From Sphingomonas glacialis (GTDB taxonomy: Bacteria > Pseudomonadota > Alphaproteobacteria > Sphingomonadales > Sphingomonadaceae), in contig NZ_RCZC01000008.1 in assembly GCF_006439055.1 (NCBI RefSeq), forward strand, positions 156,909-220,908: a stretch of DNA of 64,000 bases, read 5' to 3'. How positions within the stretch are numbered: position 1 is the stretch's first letter; every line of letters begins with the position of its first letter. The position numbers were made by a program, and so were the translations under genes. Positions 15,545 to 23,154 of the stretch are shown here, one piece after another. Under the pieces are notes generated by a model that did not search any database, was not told the DNA's origin, and saw nothing but the letters and a program-made list of their open reading frames with translations.

Positions 15545-16439
15545 GCGGCTGACGCTCGTCGAGCAGATTGCGGATCGTCGTCGCGGCGACGCCCGCTTCG
15601 CCCATCGCGTGGCTGATCTGATCGAGCCCTTTCACGACATCACCCGCCGCGAACAGGCCGGGGATAGAGGTGCGCTGGTGGTCGTCGACCTCGAGGCAGC
15701 CCTCGTCGGTCGCGTTTGCGCCGGCCGCTACCGCCAATTGTGATCGGATCGTCGAACCGAGCGCGGGATAGACGCTGTCGAAGCTGAGTGCGCCATCGGG
15801 CGTGGTCACGACGATCTGGTCGTCCTCGACCTGGATCGGGGTGCAGGGCCCGTCGCGGTGGACGATGCCGGCTTCGTCGAGCTTGGCGCGGCAGCTGTCG
15901 TCGAGGTCGTGCGCGCCGCCGGGCGCGATCAGCGTCACGTCGCGGGTATAGCCGCGCAGGAACAGCGCCTCCTTCATCCCGTGCGTGCCCGTGCCGATCA
16001 CGCCGACGCGCTTGTCGGTGACCTCATAGCCGTCGCAGATCGGGCAATAGCGCAGCAAGCCGCGCGCGAGCGCTTCGTCATGCTCCACCGCATCCATCTT
16101 CGGACGGAGATTGACGACCCCCGTCGCGAGCAGGACCGAGCGCGTCGCATAGCGCTGCGACCCGACCTGCACCTCGAAGGCATCGCCTGTGGGGACGATG
16201 GCGGTCACCTCGGCCTCTTCGCGCGCCGCGCCGAACTCCGCGGCTTGTTCGCGCATCAGCCGCAGCAGCTCGGTGCCCTTGATGCCGCCGGGATAGCCGG
16301 CATGGTTGTGCGTTCGCGGGATTTGCGCGGCGCGGCTGCTGCCACAATCGAACAGGCGAATCCGCAGATGAAACCGCGCGAGGTAGATCGCCGCGGTCAG
16401 GCCGGCCGGGCCGGCGCCGATGATGATGCAATCGTCCAT
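15534..16439 (-). CDS. FAD-dependent pyridine nucleotide-disulfide oxidoreductase (thioredoxin reductase-like)
   Basis: The 301-residue flavoprotein resembles the two-domain thioredoxin reductases. The FAD motif GAGPAGLTAAIYLAR is at the N-terminus. The CxxC redox pair occurs in RYCPICDGYEV, the NADPH site in VGVIGTGTHGMKEALFL, and the closing FAD motif in GLFAAGDVVKGLDQI. I expect disulfide reductase activity with an unknown partner. It lies antisense inside the rimM-trmD interval and overlaps rimM at its 3' end, so it was probably inserted with or near vapBC. Confidence 0.85.
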   Translation of the reverse strand: MDDCIIIGAGPAGLTAAIYLARFHLRIRLFDCGSSRAAQIPRTHNHAGYPGGIKGTELLRLMREQAAEFGAAREEAEVTAIVPTGDAFEVQVGSQRYATRSVLLATGVVNLRPKMDAVEHDEALARGLLRYCPICDGYEVTDKRVGVIGTGTHGMKEALFLRGYTRDVTLIAPGGAHDLDDSCRAKLDEAGIVHRDGPCTPIQVEDDQIVVTTPDGALSFDSVYPALGSTIRSQLAVAAGANATDEGCLEVDDHQRTSIPGLFAAGDVVKGLDQISHAMGEAGVAATTIRNLLDERQPLRR

Positions 16440-16472
16440 CGCGGCGATACGCGTATGGAGCGGCGTTGTTCC

Positions 16473-16511
16473 TTGACGGCCAGGTTCGAAGTATATACAT
16501 AACGTGTATAC
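16473..16511 (+). promoter_or_regulatory. Candidate promoter and VapBC operator
   Basis: TTGACG at 16473-16478 fits a -35 box. Downstream lies an imperfect inverted repeat, GTATATACATA with ACGTGTATAC, at 16491-16511, where 17 of 21 positions match the reverse complement. A dyad over the -10 region just before an antitoxin gene is the usual place for a VapB/VapBC operator. The -10 box itself is not clear. Confidence 0.55.
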
Positions 16512-16521
16512 GGAGGCCGAG

Positions 16522-16797
16522 ATGGACGAAGAATCGTATCACGGGACCACATTCAAGTCGGGCAACTCGGTTGCCTTGCGGCTGCCCAAAGGCATGGGCA
16601 TTCCCGAGGGCACCGAAGTGCGGATGGTCAAGGAGGCCCCCATGTCGTTCCGCATCGAGCCGGTCGATGCGCCACGGCGGACGATCGACATTAGCGGCTT
16701 CGCGGGCAAGGCGCCCGGGGCGAAGCTGATCCCGCACGGCGATTTCGACGAGCGGCCCAGCACGATCGCGAAACGGCTGGCGGCACGCGATAGGTGA
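16522..16797 (+). CDS. vapB: VapB-type antitoxin, AbrB/SpoVT fold
   Basis: The 91-residue protein carries an N-terminal swapped-hairpin DNA-binding domain (TTFKSGNSVALRLPKGMGIPEGTEV) typical of VapB/MazE antitoxins. The C-terminal region (DFDERPSTIAKRLAARD) should wrap the toxin. I chose the ATG at 16522 because GGAGG lies 5 bases upstream; a GTG at 16504 is in frame but lies within the operator. The stop overlaps the vapC GTG. It should neutralise VapC and repress the operon. Confidence 0.85.
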   Translation: MDEESYHGTTFKSGNSVALRLPKGMGIPEGTEVRMVKEAPMSFRIEPVDAPRRTIDISGFAGKAPGAKLIPHGDFDERPSTIAKRLAARDR

Positions 16798-17171
16798 CGC
16801 AGTTTCTGATCGATGCCGACATGGCGATCTACGCAATGGCCGAACGGCATTCGCCGCTCAATGACAGGCTGGCCGCCTGTTATCCTGGCGACGTGGCGAT
16901 CTCCGCGATCAGTTTCGCGGAGATCGCCGTTGGCACTTTTGCCGGCAAGCCACCGAGCGCCGAAGTTCTCGATGCCTTCATCCGGGTCGTGCCGATCCTT
17001 CCCTTCGACGAGGCCGCCGCCCGCGCTTATGCGCAACTCCCCTTCAAGCGCGCGCGGTTCGACCGGTTGCTGGCGGCACACGCGCTCAGCCTCGACGTGG
17101 CGATCGTCACCAACAACGCGGTGGATTTCGCCGACGTACCCGGCCTGCGTGTCGAGAACTGGACCCAATGA
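16794..17171 (+). CDS. vapC: VapC-type toxin, PIN-domain ribonuclease
   Basis: VapC toxins are Mg-dependent RNases that often cut tRNA or rRNA. The 125-residue PIN domain has the acidic set: Asp in FLIDADMAIYA, Glu in ISFAEIAVG, Asp in RFDRLLAAHAL, and the C-terminal IVTNNAVDFADVPGL block. The GTG start overlaps the vapB stop (GTGA), giving translational coupling. Its own stop overlaps the trmD ATG (ATGA), so this toxin gene has become part of the trmD-rplS transcription unit. Confidence 0.87.
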   Translation: MTQFLIDADMAIYAMAERHSPLNDRLAACYPGDVAISAISFAEIAVGTFAGKPPSAEVLDAFIRVVPILPFDEAAARAYAQLPFKRARFDRLLAAHALSLDVAIVTNNAVDFADVPGLRVENWTQ

Positions 17172-17899
17172 CCTTCGCCGCCACCATCCTCACGCTCTAT
17201 CCCGAGATGTTCCCCGGTCCGCTCGGCCTGTCGCTTGCCGGCCGCGCGCTGGGCGAGGGGCGGTGGAGCCTCGACGCGCGCAACATCCGCGATTTCGCGA
17301 CCGACAAGCATAGTACCGTCGACGGCACGCCCGCGGGCGGTGGGGCAGGGATGGTGCTGCGCCCCGATATCCTCGCCGCGGCGATCGACAGCGTACCCGC
17401 CGGGCGCCCGCTGCTTGCCATGACCCCACGCGGCGCGCCGCTCACCCAGGCGCGCGTGCGCAGTCTTGCCGAAGGGCCGGGCGTCACCATCCTCTGCGGT
17501 CGCTTCGAGGGCTTCGACGAACGCATCTTCGGCGCGCGCGAGATCGAGGAAGTGTCGATCGGCGACTATATCCTGTCGGGCGGCGAGATGGGCGCGCTCG
17601 TCCTGCTCGATGCTTGCATTCGGCTGCTCCCCGGCGTAATGGGCGCGGCTTATAGCGGCGTGGACGAGAGCTTCGAAACGGGGCTGCTCGAATACCCGCA
17701 GTATACCCGACCATATGAATGGGAAGGGCGCACGATCCCCGAAGTGTTGCGATCGGGGGATCATGCGAGGATTTCGGCATGGCGCAAGCACATGGCCGAG
17801 ACCGAAACACGGCTAAGGCGGCCGGATCTATGGGAGCGCCATGAGGGTGCTCGGGTCCAGTCGCCCTCTGGCGCGCGACGAACGAAGAAGGACGCATGA
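17168..17899 (+). CDS. trmD: tRNA (guanine-37-N1)-methyltransferase
   Basis: TrmD methylates G37 of tRNAs to prevent +1 frameshifting and is essential in most bacteria. SPOUT-family features are present: TLYPEMFPGPLG at the start, DGTPAGGGAGMVLRPDI, the trefoil-knot AdoMet region CGRFEGFDERI and IGDYILSGGEMGALVLLDA, then EYPQYTRPYEWEG. The 243-residue length is normal. Its ATG overlaps the vapC stop. rplS follows one base after its stop. Confidence 0.97.
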   Translation: MTFAATILTLYPEMFPGPLGLSLAGRALGEGRWSLDARNIRDFATDKHSTVDGTPAGGGAGMVLRPDILAAAIDSVPAGRPLLAMTPRGAPLTQARVRSLAEGPGVTILCGRFEGFDERIFGAREIEEVSIGDYILSGGEMGALVLLDACIRLLPGVMGAAYSGVDESFETGLLEYPQYTRPYEWEGRTIPEVLRSGDHARISAWRKHMAETETRLRRPDLWERHEGARVQSPSGARRTKKDA

Positions 17900-17900
17900 G

Positions 17901-18293
17901 ATGAATCTCATCCAGACGATCGAAGCCGAGAACATCGCCAAGTTTCTCGAGAACAAGAAGATCCCCGAATTCCGCCCCGGCGATACGCTGAAGGTCGGCG
18001 TGAAGGTGGTCGAAGGCGAGCGCACCCGCGTCCAGAACTACGAAGGCGTGTGCATCGCGCGTTCGAACAAGGGCATGGGTTCGAACTTTACCGTACGGAA
18101 GATTTCGTTCGGTGAAGGCGTCGAGCGCGTTTTCCCGCTTTACTCGCCGAACATCGACAGCATCGAAGTCGTCCGCAAGGGCGCGGTGCGTCGTGCGAAG
18201 CTGTATTACCTGCGTGGTCGCACCGGCAAGTCGGCGCGTATCGCCGAGCGTCGCGACACGCGTCCGGCCAAGACGGTCGCTGCCGCCGAGTAA
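17901..18293 (+). CDS. rplS: 50S ribosomal protein L19
   Basis: L19 sits at the subunit interface. The sequence has the family core FRPGDTLKVGVKVVEGERTRVQNYEGVCIARSN and the C-terminal AKLYYLRGRTGKSARI. At 130 residues it is near normal length, with a short Ala-rich tail. I chose the ATG at 17901 because the conserved MNLIQTIEAE begins there. It ends the cluster and is followed by a strong terminator. Confidence 0.97.
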   Translation: MNLIQTIEAENIAKFLENKKIPEFRPGDTLKVGVKVVEGERTRVQNYEGVCIARSNKGMGSNFTVRKISFGEGVERVFPLYSPNIDSIEVVRKGAVRRAKLYYLRGRTGKSARIAERRDTRPAKTVAAAE

Positions 18294-18324
18294 TCGGATC
18301 GCTAGCGCCGCAAGGCACAGGAAG

Positions 18325-18358
18325 GGGCGCGGGGATTTCGATCCCCGCGCCCTTTTTT
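18325..18358 (+). terminator. Rho-independent terminator after rplS
   Basis: GGGCGCGGGGA (18325-18335) and TCCCCGCGCCC (18342-18352) form an 11-bp stem with a 6-base loop, followed by six T residues. It also separates the convergent sulP gene. Confidence 0.94.
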
Positions 18359-18362
18359 GTGC

Positions 18363-19841
18363 TTAGGCCTCGGCGCGGACCAGGGGCGCGTGCCGGTCTA
18401 CCAGGATCGCGCTTGCCGCGTTCAGGCCGATCAGCTCGACGATCGTCCCGTGGCGCCGCATCTTGGTGACGACGTCCTCGAGCGTGCCGACCGCGGTCAC
18501 GTCCCACAGATGCGCACGCGTCAGGTCGATCCGGACGGTCCGCGCGGTGTCGCGCAGATCGAACTGATCGGCGAAGATATCGGCGCTGGCGAAGAACACC
18601 TGCCCCGACACGGTGTAGCTGCGCGTATCGGTTTCAGGATCGAACGTGGTCTCGACGCGCAGCAGCTTGGTTACCTTGAAGGCGAAGAACACGCCGCTGA
18701 GCAGCACGCCGACGCCGACCCCGGCGGAGAGGTCGTGCGTCACCACCGTCACCACGACGGTCGCGAGCATGACGACGCCCGAGACCTTGGGATGCCGCGC
18801 CAGATCGGCGAGCGAGCTCCACGAGAAGGTGCTGATCGACACCATGATCATAATCGCGACGAGCGCCGCGACGGGCACCTGCGCGACCCAGGGGCGGAGC
18901 GGCACCATGATGACGAGCAGGAACACGCCCGCCGCGAGCGTCGACAGCCGCCCGCGGCCGCCATAGCGGACATTGCCGACGGTCTGGCCGATCATGCCGC
19001 AGCCCGCGATCCCGCCGAACAGGCCCGCCGCGACATTCGCCAGCCCGAGCCCGGTGCATTCGCGCGCCTTGGAGCTGCTGGTGTCGGTGAGATCGTCGAC
19101 GACGCTCGCGGTCATCATCGATTCGAGCAGGCCGACCGCCGCCATCGCGAAGGCGTAGGGCGCGACGATGCGCAGCGTCGCCCAGTCGAGCGGGACGTTC
19201 GGCAAGGCGAACGCCGGCAACGATGTGGGAAGCCGGCCGAGATCGGCGACGGTGTGGATCGGCATCGGGAAGGCGATGCTAATCGCGGTCAGCACGACGA
19301 TGCAGATCAGCGGGGAAGGGATCGCGGTCGTGATGCGGGGCACGAGGTAGATGATCGCCAGGCCGCCCGCGATCATCGCATAGGTGTGCCAGGTGACGCC
19401 GAGCATCTGCGGCACCTGTGCCGAGAAGATCAGGATCGCGAGCGCGTTGACGAAGCCCGTCCGCACCGAGCGCGAGACGAAGCGCAGCAGCACGTCGAGC
19501 TTGAGCAGCCCGAACACGATCTGGAGCAGGCCGGCGAGCACCGTCGCGTAGAGCAGGAATTGCAGGCCGTGGCCGTGCACCAAGGCGGCCGCGACGAGCG
19601 CAACCGATCCGGCGGCGCCCGAGATCATCGCCGGGCGTCCGCCGACAAAGGCGAGGACGATTCCGATGACGAAAGAGGCGAACAGGCCGACCTCTGGGTC
19701 GATCCCGGCGACGAACGAAAAGGCGATGACTTCGGGGATCAGGGCAAAGGTGCCGACCAGGCCCGCGAGCACATCGCGGCGGGCGCCACCGACGCCGCTG
19801 AACCATTCAGCGGCATAGCGTTTCAAGGGAGTAGCATTCAT
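18363..19841 (-). CDS. SulP family inorganic anion transporter
   Basis: The 492-residue inner-membrane protein belongs to the SulP/SLC26 anion transporters (sulfate, bicarbonate or similar). The N-terminal DVLAGLVGTFALIPEVIAFSFVAGIDPEVGLFAS and later GGIAGCGMIGQTVGNVRYGGRGRLSTLAAG are family signatures. It has about ten hydrophobic spans, and a C-terminal STAS domain covers about residues 400-490 (YTVSGQVFFASADIF...LIGLNAAS). The substrate cannot be told. No carbonic anhydrase is adjacent. Confidence 0.92.
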   Translation of the reverse strand: MNATPLKRYAAEWFSGVGGARRDVLAGLVGTFALIPEVIAFSFVAGIDPEVGLFASFVIGIVLAFVGGRPAMISGAAGSVALVAAALVHGHGLQFLLYATVLAGLLQIVFGLLKLDVLLRFVSRSVRTGFVNALAILIFSAQVPQMLGVTWHTYAMIAGGLAIIYLVPRITTAIPSPLICIVVLTAISIAFPMPIHTVADLGRLPTSLPAFALPNVPLDWATLRIVAPYAFAMAAVGLLESMMTASVVDDLTDTSSSKARECTGLGLANVAAGLFGGIAGCGMIGQTVGNVRYGGRGRLSTLAAGVFLLVIMVPLRPWVAQVPVAALVAIMIMVSISTFSWSSLADLARHPKVSGVVMLATVVVTVVTHDLSAGVGVGVLLSGVFFAFKVTKLLRVETTFDPETDTRSYTVSGQVFFASADIFADQFDLRDTARTVRIDLTRAHLWDVTAVGTLEDVVTKMRRHGTIVELIGLNAASAILVDRHAPLVRAEA

Positions 19842-20021
19842 AAAAGGAGTGTCCGCAGAAATCGCAGCTGCGCCGTCTCTTTAGAGCGGCGTCAAAATTC
19901 GGATTGCGATGTGCGTTGTCCGGCGGATCGGCGGCCGGAATAGCCACCCGGATTTGCACCGGGTCCATGCGAGTGCGCTCTAGGTAATGCGGTTTGTGCT
20001 GCGGCGCAACACGGTGGGGCA

Positions 20022-20708
20022 CTAAAGGACGCGCAAACCCAATTCTCCCAGCAACTGCCCGGCTTGCTCACGCGAGATCGTCGCGCCGCGGAACTGGCGC
20101 GCGTCGACCAAGGCGATCCCGCCGAGATCGCAACCGCGCAGGTCGGCGCCGTCGAACCTGCATCCGGCGACACCGGCGTCGCGCAGGCTGCAATCCTCGA
20201 ACACCGCCGCGCGGAAATCGCTCTTGCGCAGATCGGCCTGGCCGAAGTCAATCTTGCGCAGCGTCTGTTTGCGGAACGAGAAGCTCGGCAGCTTGGCGTT
20301 GATCAACAGCACTTCGTCGAAGCGCAAATCGAACGCCTTGGCGCCGGACAGGTCGGCGCCGGTGAGCTTGCAGCGTTCGAAGCTGGCGGCGGTCAGCGTG
20401 GCATTGCGCAGGCTGGCATTGTTGATGTCGCTCGCCTCGAAGCGCGCATCGGCGAGGTCGGCGCGGGTGAATTCCGCGAAGGCTGCGCGACAGGAGACCC
20501 ACGCCGTCCCCTCGAGCCGCGCGCCCGACAGATCGGCGCGGCGCAGGCTGCAGCGCTCGAAGCGCCAGTGCGACAGATCGAGTCCCGACAGATCGCTCTC
20601 GTCGAAGTCGCAATCGACGAGGTGCTGCGCGCCGGTCGCGATGAGGCGTTCGAGATCGTCGCGCTGCAGCGTTTCGACGCTCGACACGGTGGGGAGGGGA
20701 GCGGTCAT
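20022..20708 (-). CDS. Pentapeptide repeat protein, Qnr-like
   Basis: The 228-residue protein consists mostly of A(D/N)LXX pentapeptide units (CDFDESDLSGLDLSHWRFERC, RADLSGARLEGTAWVSC, GADLSGAKAFDLRFDEV, KIDFGQADLRKSDFRAAVF), which fold as a right-handed quadrilateral beta-helix. The C-terminal helix region ISREQAGQLLGELGLRVL resembles that of Qnr gyrase-protecting proteins. A role in DNA gyrase protection is possible but unproved. There is no signal peptide. Confidence 0.85.
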   Translation of the reverse strand: MTAPLPTVSSVETLQRDDLERLIATGAQHLVDCDFDESDLSGLDLSHWRFERCSLRRADLSGARLEGTAWVSCRAAFAEFTRADLADARFEASDINNASLRNATLTAASFERCKLTGADLSGAKAFDLRFDEVLLINAKLPSFSFRKQTLRKIDFGQADLRKSDFRAAVFEDCSLRDAGVAGCRFDGADLRGCDLGGIALVDARQFRGATISREQAGQLLGELGLRVL

Positions 20709-20743
20709 CGCTCTTCCTAGCCCGATGCGCCGGGAAGTGCGAC

Positions 20744-21604
20744 TTATCGGAACGCGATCAGCTTGACGGTGTCGGGCAGCGGCGGGGTGGCGGCGTCGGG
20801 ATGGTCGAGACGCGCAGCGATCGCTTCGATGATCGCGGCGATCACCGCGCCATCGGGATGGTGTCCCGCGCCGCGGATTACCGCGCTGAAACCGTCGCGC
20901 TTGGCGAGGAAGGCTGCCTTGTGGAGCTCCTGCCCCATCGCGGCGGGGACGGTGTCGTCGGCCAGGCCGTGGATCAGGAAATACGGCTCGTCGAGCTTGG
21001 GCACCGCGGCGAGATTGTCGTAGCGATCGGCGATGAAGGCGCGCGCAATCTTGGGCGCCATCGCGCGCAGGCCGGTGAAGGTGCCGATCGTCACCAGCGC
21101 GTCGAGCTTCTGCCGCATGGCGAGGCCGAACGCGACGCCGCCGCCGATGCTGTGCCCGACGACGATCACGCGGTTCCCGGCAGCGAGACGGCGGGCTTCG
21201 GCGTAGAACGCATCGGCATCGCGCCCGAGGCCGGCTTCGTCGGCGCGGCCGGGATTGCCCGAATAGCCGCGATATTCGGCGGCGACGACGCCGTAGCCGG
21301 CGGCGACGAGCGGGGCGAAGCAGTCGAGCGAGTCCATCGCGCTCGACGCATTGCCGTGGAAGATAAGCAGTGTCGGCTTGCCCGGCCGAGGCGGGATCTC
21401 GGTGCCGGTGATGGCGAGGCCGTCGCTCGTCGTCAGCGTCACCCGCTGCGCGCCCGCGGGGAGCGACGCGGCGGCGATCGGGGCGGTCGGCGCGGGGTAG
21501 ATCCGGTCATGGATCAATTGGCTCGACACCGGGCTTGCCGCCGCGACGAGGAGCGCGGCGCCGAGCGCCACCTGTGCGAGCAGGCGGATTTTAGGCGGTT
21601 TCAT
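20744..21604 (-). CDS. Alpha/beta hydrolase with N-terminal signal or anchor
   Basis: The 286-residue serine hydrolase has a hydrophobic N-terminus (IRLLAQVALGAALLVAAASPV), an oxyanion LIFHGNASSAMDS segment, the nucleophile elbow GHSIGGGVAFG near residue 145, an Asp in GLADDTVP and a His in AGHHPDG. It resembles FrsA/Abhd13-type hydrolases. The substrate is unknown. It is divergent from the DUF418 gene across a short region with a palindromic operator. Confidence 0.85.
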   Translation of the reverse strand: MKPPKIRLLAQVALGAALLVAAASPVSSQLIHDRIYPAPTAPIAAASLPAGAQRVTLTTSDGLAITGTEIPPRPGKPTLLIFHGNASSAMDSLDCFAPLVAAGYGVVAAEYRGYSGNPGRADEAGLGRDADAFYAEARRLAAGNRVIVVGHSIGGGVAFGLAMRQKLDALVTIGTFTGLRAMAPKIARAFIADRYDNLAAVPKLDEPYFLIHGLADDTVPAAMGQELHKAAFLAKRDGFSAVIRGAGHHPDGAVIAAIIEAIAARLDHPDAATPPLPDTVKLIAFR

Positions 21605-21645
21605 AAGTCCCCTTTGGCGGCGCCCGCGCTCCCCACAAGCGCGAT

Positions 21646-21684
21646 TGTGTTATGGTTGCATAACACACGTCATCGCGCTATACT
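21646..21684 (+). promoter_or_regulatory. Promoter with overlapping palindromic operator
   Basis: A perfect inverted repeat with 9-bp arms, TGTGTTATG-GTTG-CATAACACA, occupies 21646-21667. It overlaps a -35 box TTGCAT (21656-21661), which is 17 bases from a -10 box TATACT (21679-21684). The promoter points at the DUF418 gene 30 bases downstream; a repressor bound to the dyad would block it. It may also control the divergent hydrolase. Confidence 0.7.
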
Positions 21685-21713
21685 TTTCGCGATTTGAGGC
21701 CATGGGGGGGATC

Positions 21714-23072
21714 ATGTCCGACGTCGCAATGACCACTGCCGCCGAACCCGATGGCGCGCCGCGCATCGCGGTGCTCGATATCCTGCGCGGGGTGGCGATC
21801 CTCGGCATCCTGTTCATGAACATCAACGACATGGGGCAGTCGCTCTATGCGTCGTTCGACGACATCCGCCATCTCGGCTGGTCGGCGAGCGATCAGGTGG
21901 CGTGGTGGCTGCGCGAGGTGTTCGCGAACGGCACGGCGCGCTGCATGCTCGAGATGCTGTTCGGCGCGGGGATGGTGATCCTCACCGACCGTGTCGCCGA
22001 ACGGGCGGGCGAGTGGGTCGTGCTGCGGCGCTATTATGTCCGCAACCTGATCCTGTTCGGCTTCGGGCTGGTGCACGTTTTCATCCTGCTGTGGCCCGGC
22101 GACATTCTGCACACCTATGGGCTGGCCGCTTTGGTGGCGTTCCTGTTCCGTCGGCTGCGGCCGCGGCTGCTGATCATGATCGGACTGACGCTCGCGCTGT
22201 TCCAGCTCGTCGGCGGCGGGTATTTCGGCTATTATCAGACACTGCATACGCGGACGCAGGTCGCGGCGATCGAGGCGAAGGTCGCCGCGGGCGCCAAGCC
22301 GACCGTTGACGAGCGCAAGCTGCTCAAGGCCAAAGCCGAAAAAGCCAAGAAGCGCGCCGAGAGCAAGGCGAAGCTGCGCAGCGACATCGCCGCCGAGGAC
22401 ACCGCGCGGACCGGCACCTTCGCAACCTGGGCGACGAAGCAGTGGCGCATCTTTATCGATATGGAAGCGCAGTTCCTCGAGCTTCTGTTCATCTGGGAGG
22501 CGGCCAGCGTGATGCTGCTGGGTGCGGCGCTCTACAAGCTCGGCATCCTGCAGGGTCGGCGGTCGCGCCGGTTCTACGCCTGGACCGCGGTGATCGCTTA
22601 CGGCGTGGGGATCCCGCTCCGTGTGATCGGCGCGCAGGAGCAGATGCAGTTCGGCAACGGCCCCTATACCTTCTGGGCGAGCTACGAGATCGCGCGCCAG
22701 GCGATGACGCTCGGGCATGTCGCGCTGATCAATCTGCTCGTCCAGACGGTGTTCGGCGCGCGGCTCTTGCGGCCGTTCGTCGCGGCGGGGCGGACCGCGC
22801 TGTCGATCTACATCGCGCAGACGCTGATCTGCCTGTGGGTGCTGTATCCGCCGTTCGTGCTCGGCCTGTACGGCAAGATGACCTGGGGGCCGCTGATGGT
22901 GACCTCGCTGGTGATCGACGCGGTGCTGCTGGTCGGCGCGAACCTGTGGGTGCGGCAGTACGACATTGCGCCGGTCGAATGGGCGTGGCGTTCGCTGGTC
23001 GAGCAGCGCGTGCTGCCATGGCGCAAGCGTCCGCGCGCGCCGCAGGCCGAGGGCGCGCCCGCACTCGCTTAA
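21714..23072 (+). CDS. DUF418 family membrane protein
   Basis: This polytopic membrane protein of ~452 residues begins with the family segment RIAVLDILRGVAILGILFMNI. It has several more spans (NLILFGFGLVHVFILLWPGDIL, LIMIGLTLALFQLVG) and ends with the DUF418 domain (PFVAAGRTALSIYIAQTLICL). A Lys/Ala-rich soluble loop (KLLKAKAEKAKKRAESKAKL) interrupts the membrane part. The function of the family is unclear. I chose the ATG at 21714, preceded by a G-rich ribosome site; an ATG four codons upstream is possible. Confidence 0.85.
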   Translation: MSDVAMTTAAEPDGAPRIAVLDILRGVAILGILFMNINDMGQSLYASFDDIRHLGWSASDQVAWWLREVFANGTARCMLEMLFGAGMVILTDRVAERAGEWVVLRRYYVRNLILFGFGLVHVFILLWPGDILHTYGLAALVAFLFRRLRPRLLIMIGLTLALFQLVGGGYFGYYQTLHTRTQVAAIEAKVAAGAKPTVDERKLLKAKAEKAKKRAESKAKLRSDIAAEDTARTGTFATWATKQWRIFIDMEAQFLELLFIWEAASVMLLGAALYKLGILQGRRSRRFYAWTAVIAYGVGIPLRVIGAQEQMQFGNGPYTFWASYEIARQAMTLGHVALINLLVQTVFGARLLRPFVAAGRTALSIYIAQTLICLWVLYPPFVLGLYGKMTWGPLMVTSLVIDAVLLVGANLWVRQYDIAPVEWAWRSLVEQRVLPWRKRPRAPQAEGAPALA

Positions 23073-23154
23073 GGTCCCTTTACCTCGCGCACGCACCCCG
23101 CGATAAGCGCGCTCCACCGCCCGTCTGGGGCGCGATAGGGACTGGAGATGCGGG

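Noticed and set aside
16434..17171. Integrated mobile element carrying vapBC
   Set aside because: There is no integrase, transposase, direct repeats or tRNA target at the edges, so how the module arrived cannot be told.
18357..19943. 528-codon plus-strand frame opposite sulP
   Set aside because: It is composed almost only of Asp/Arg/His/Glu-rich low-complexity sequence, the typical shadow of a GC-rich membrane protein gene.
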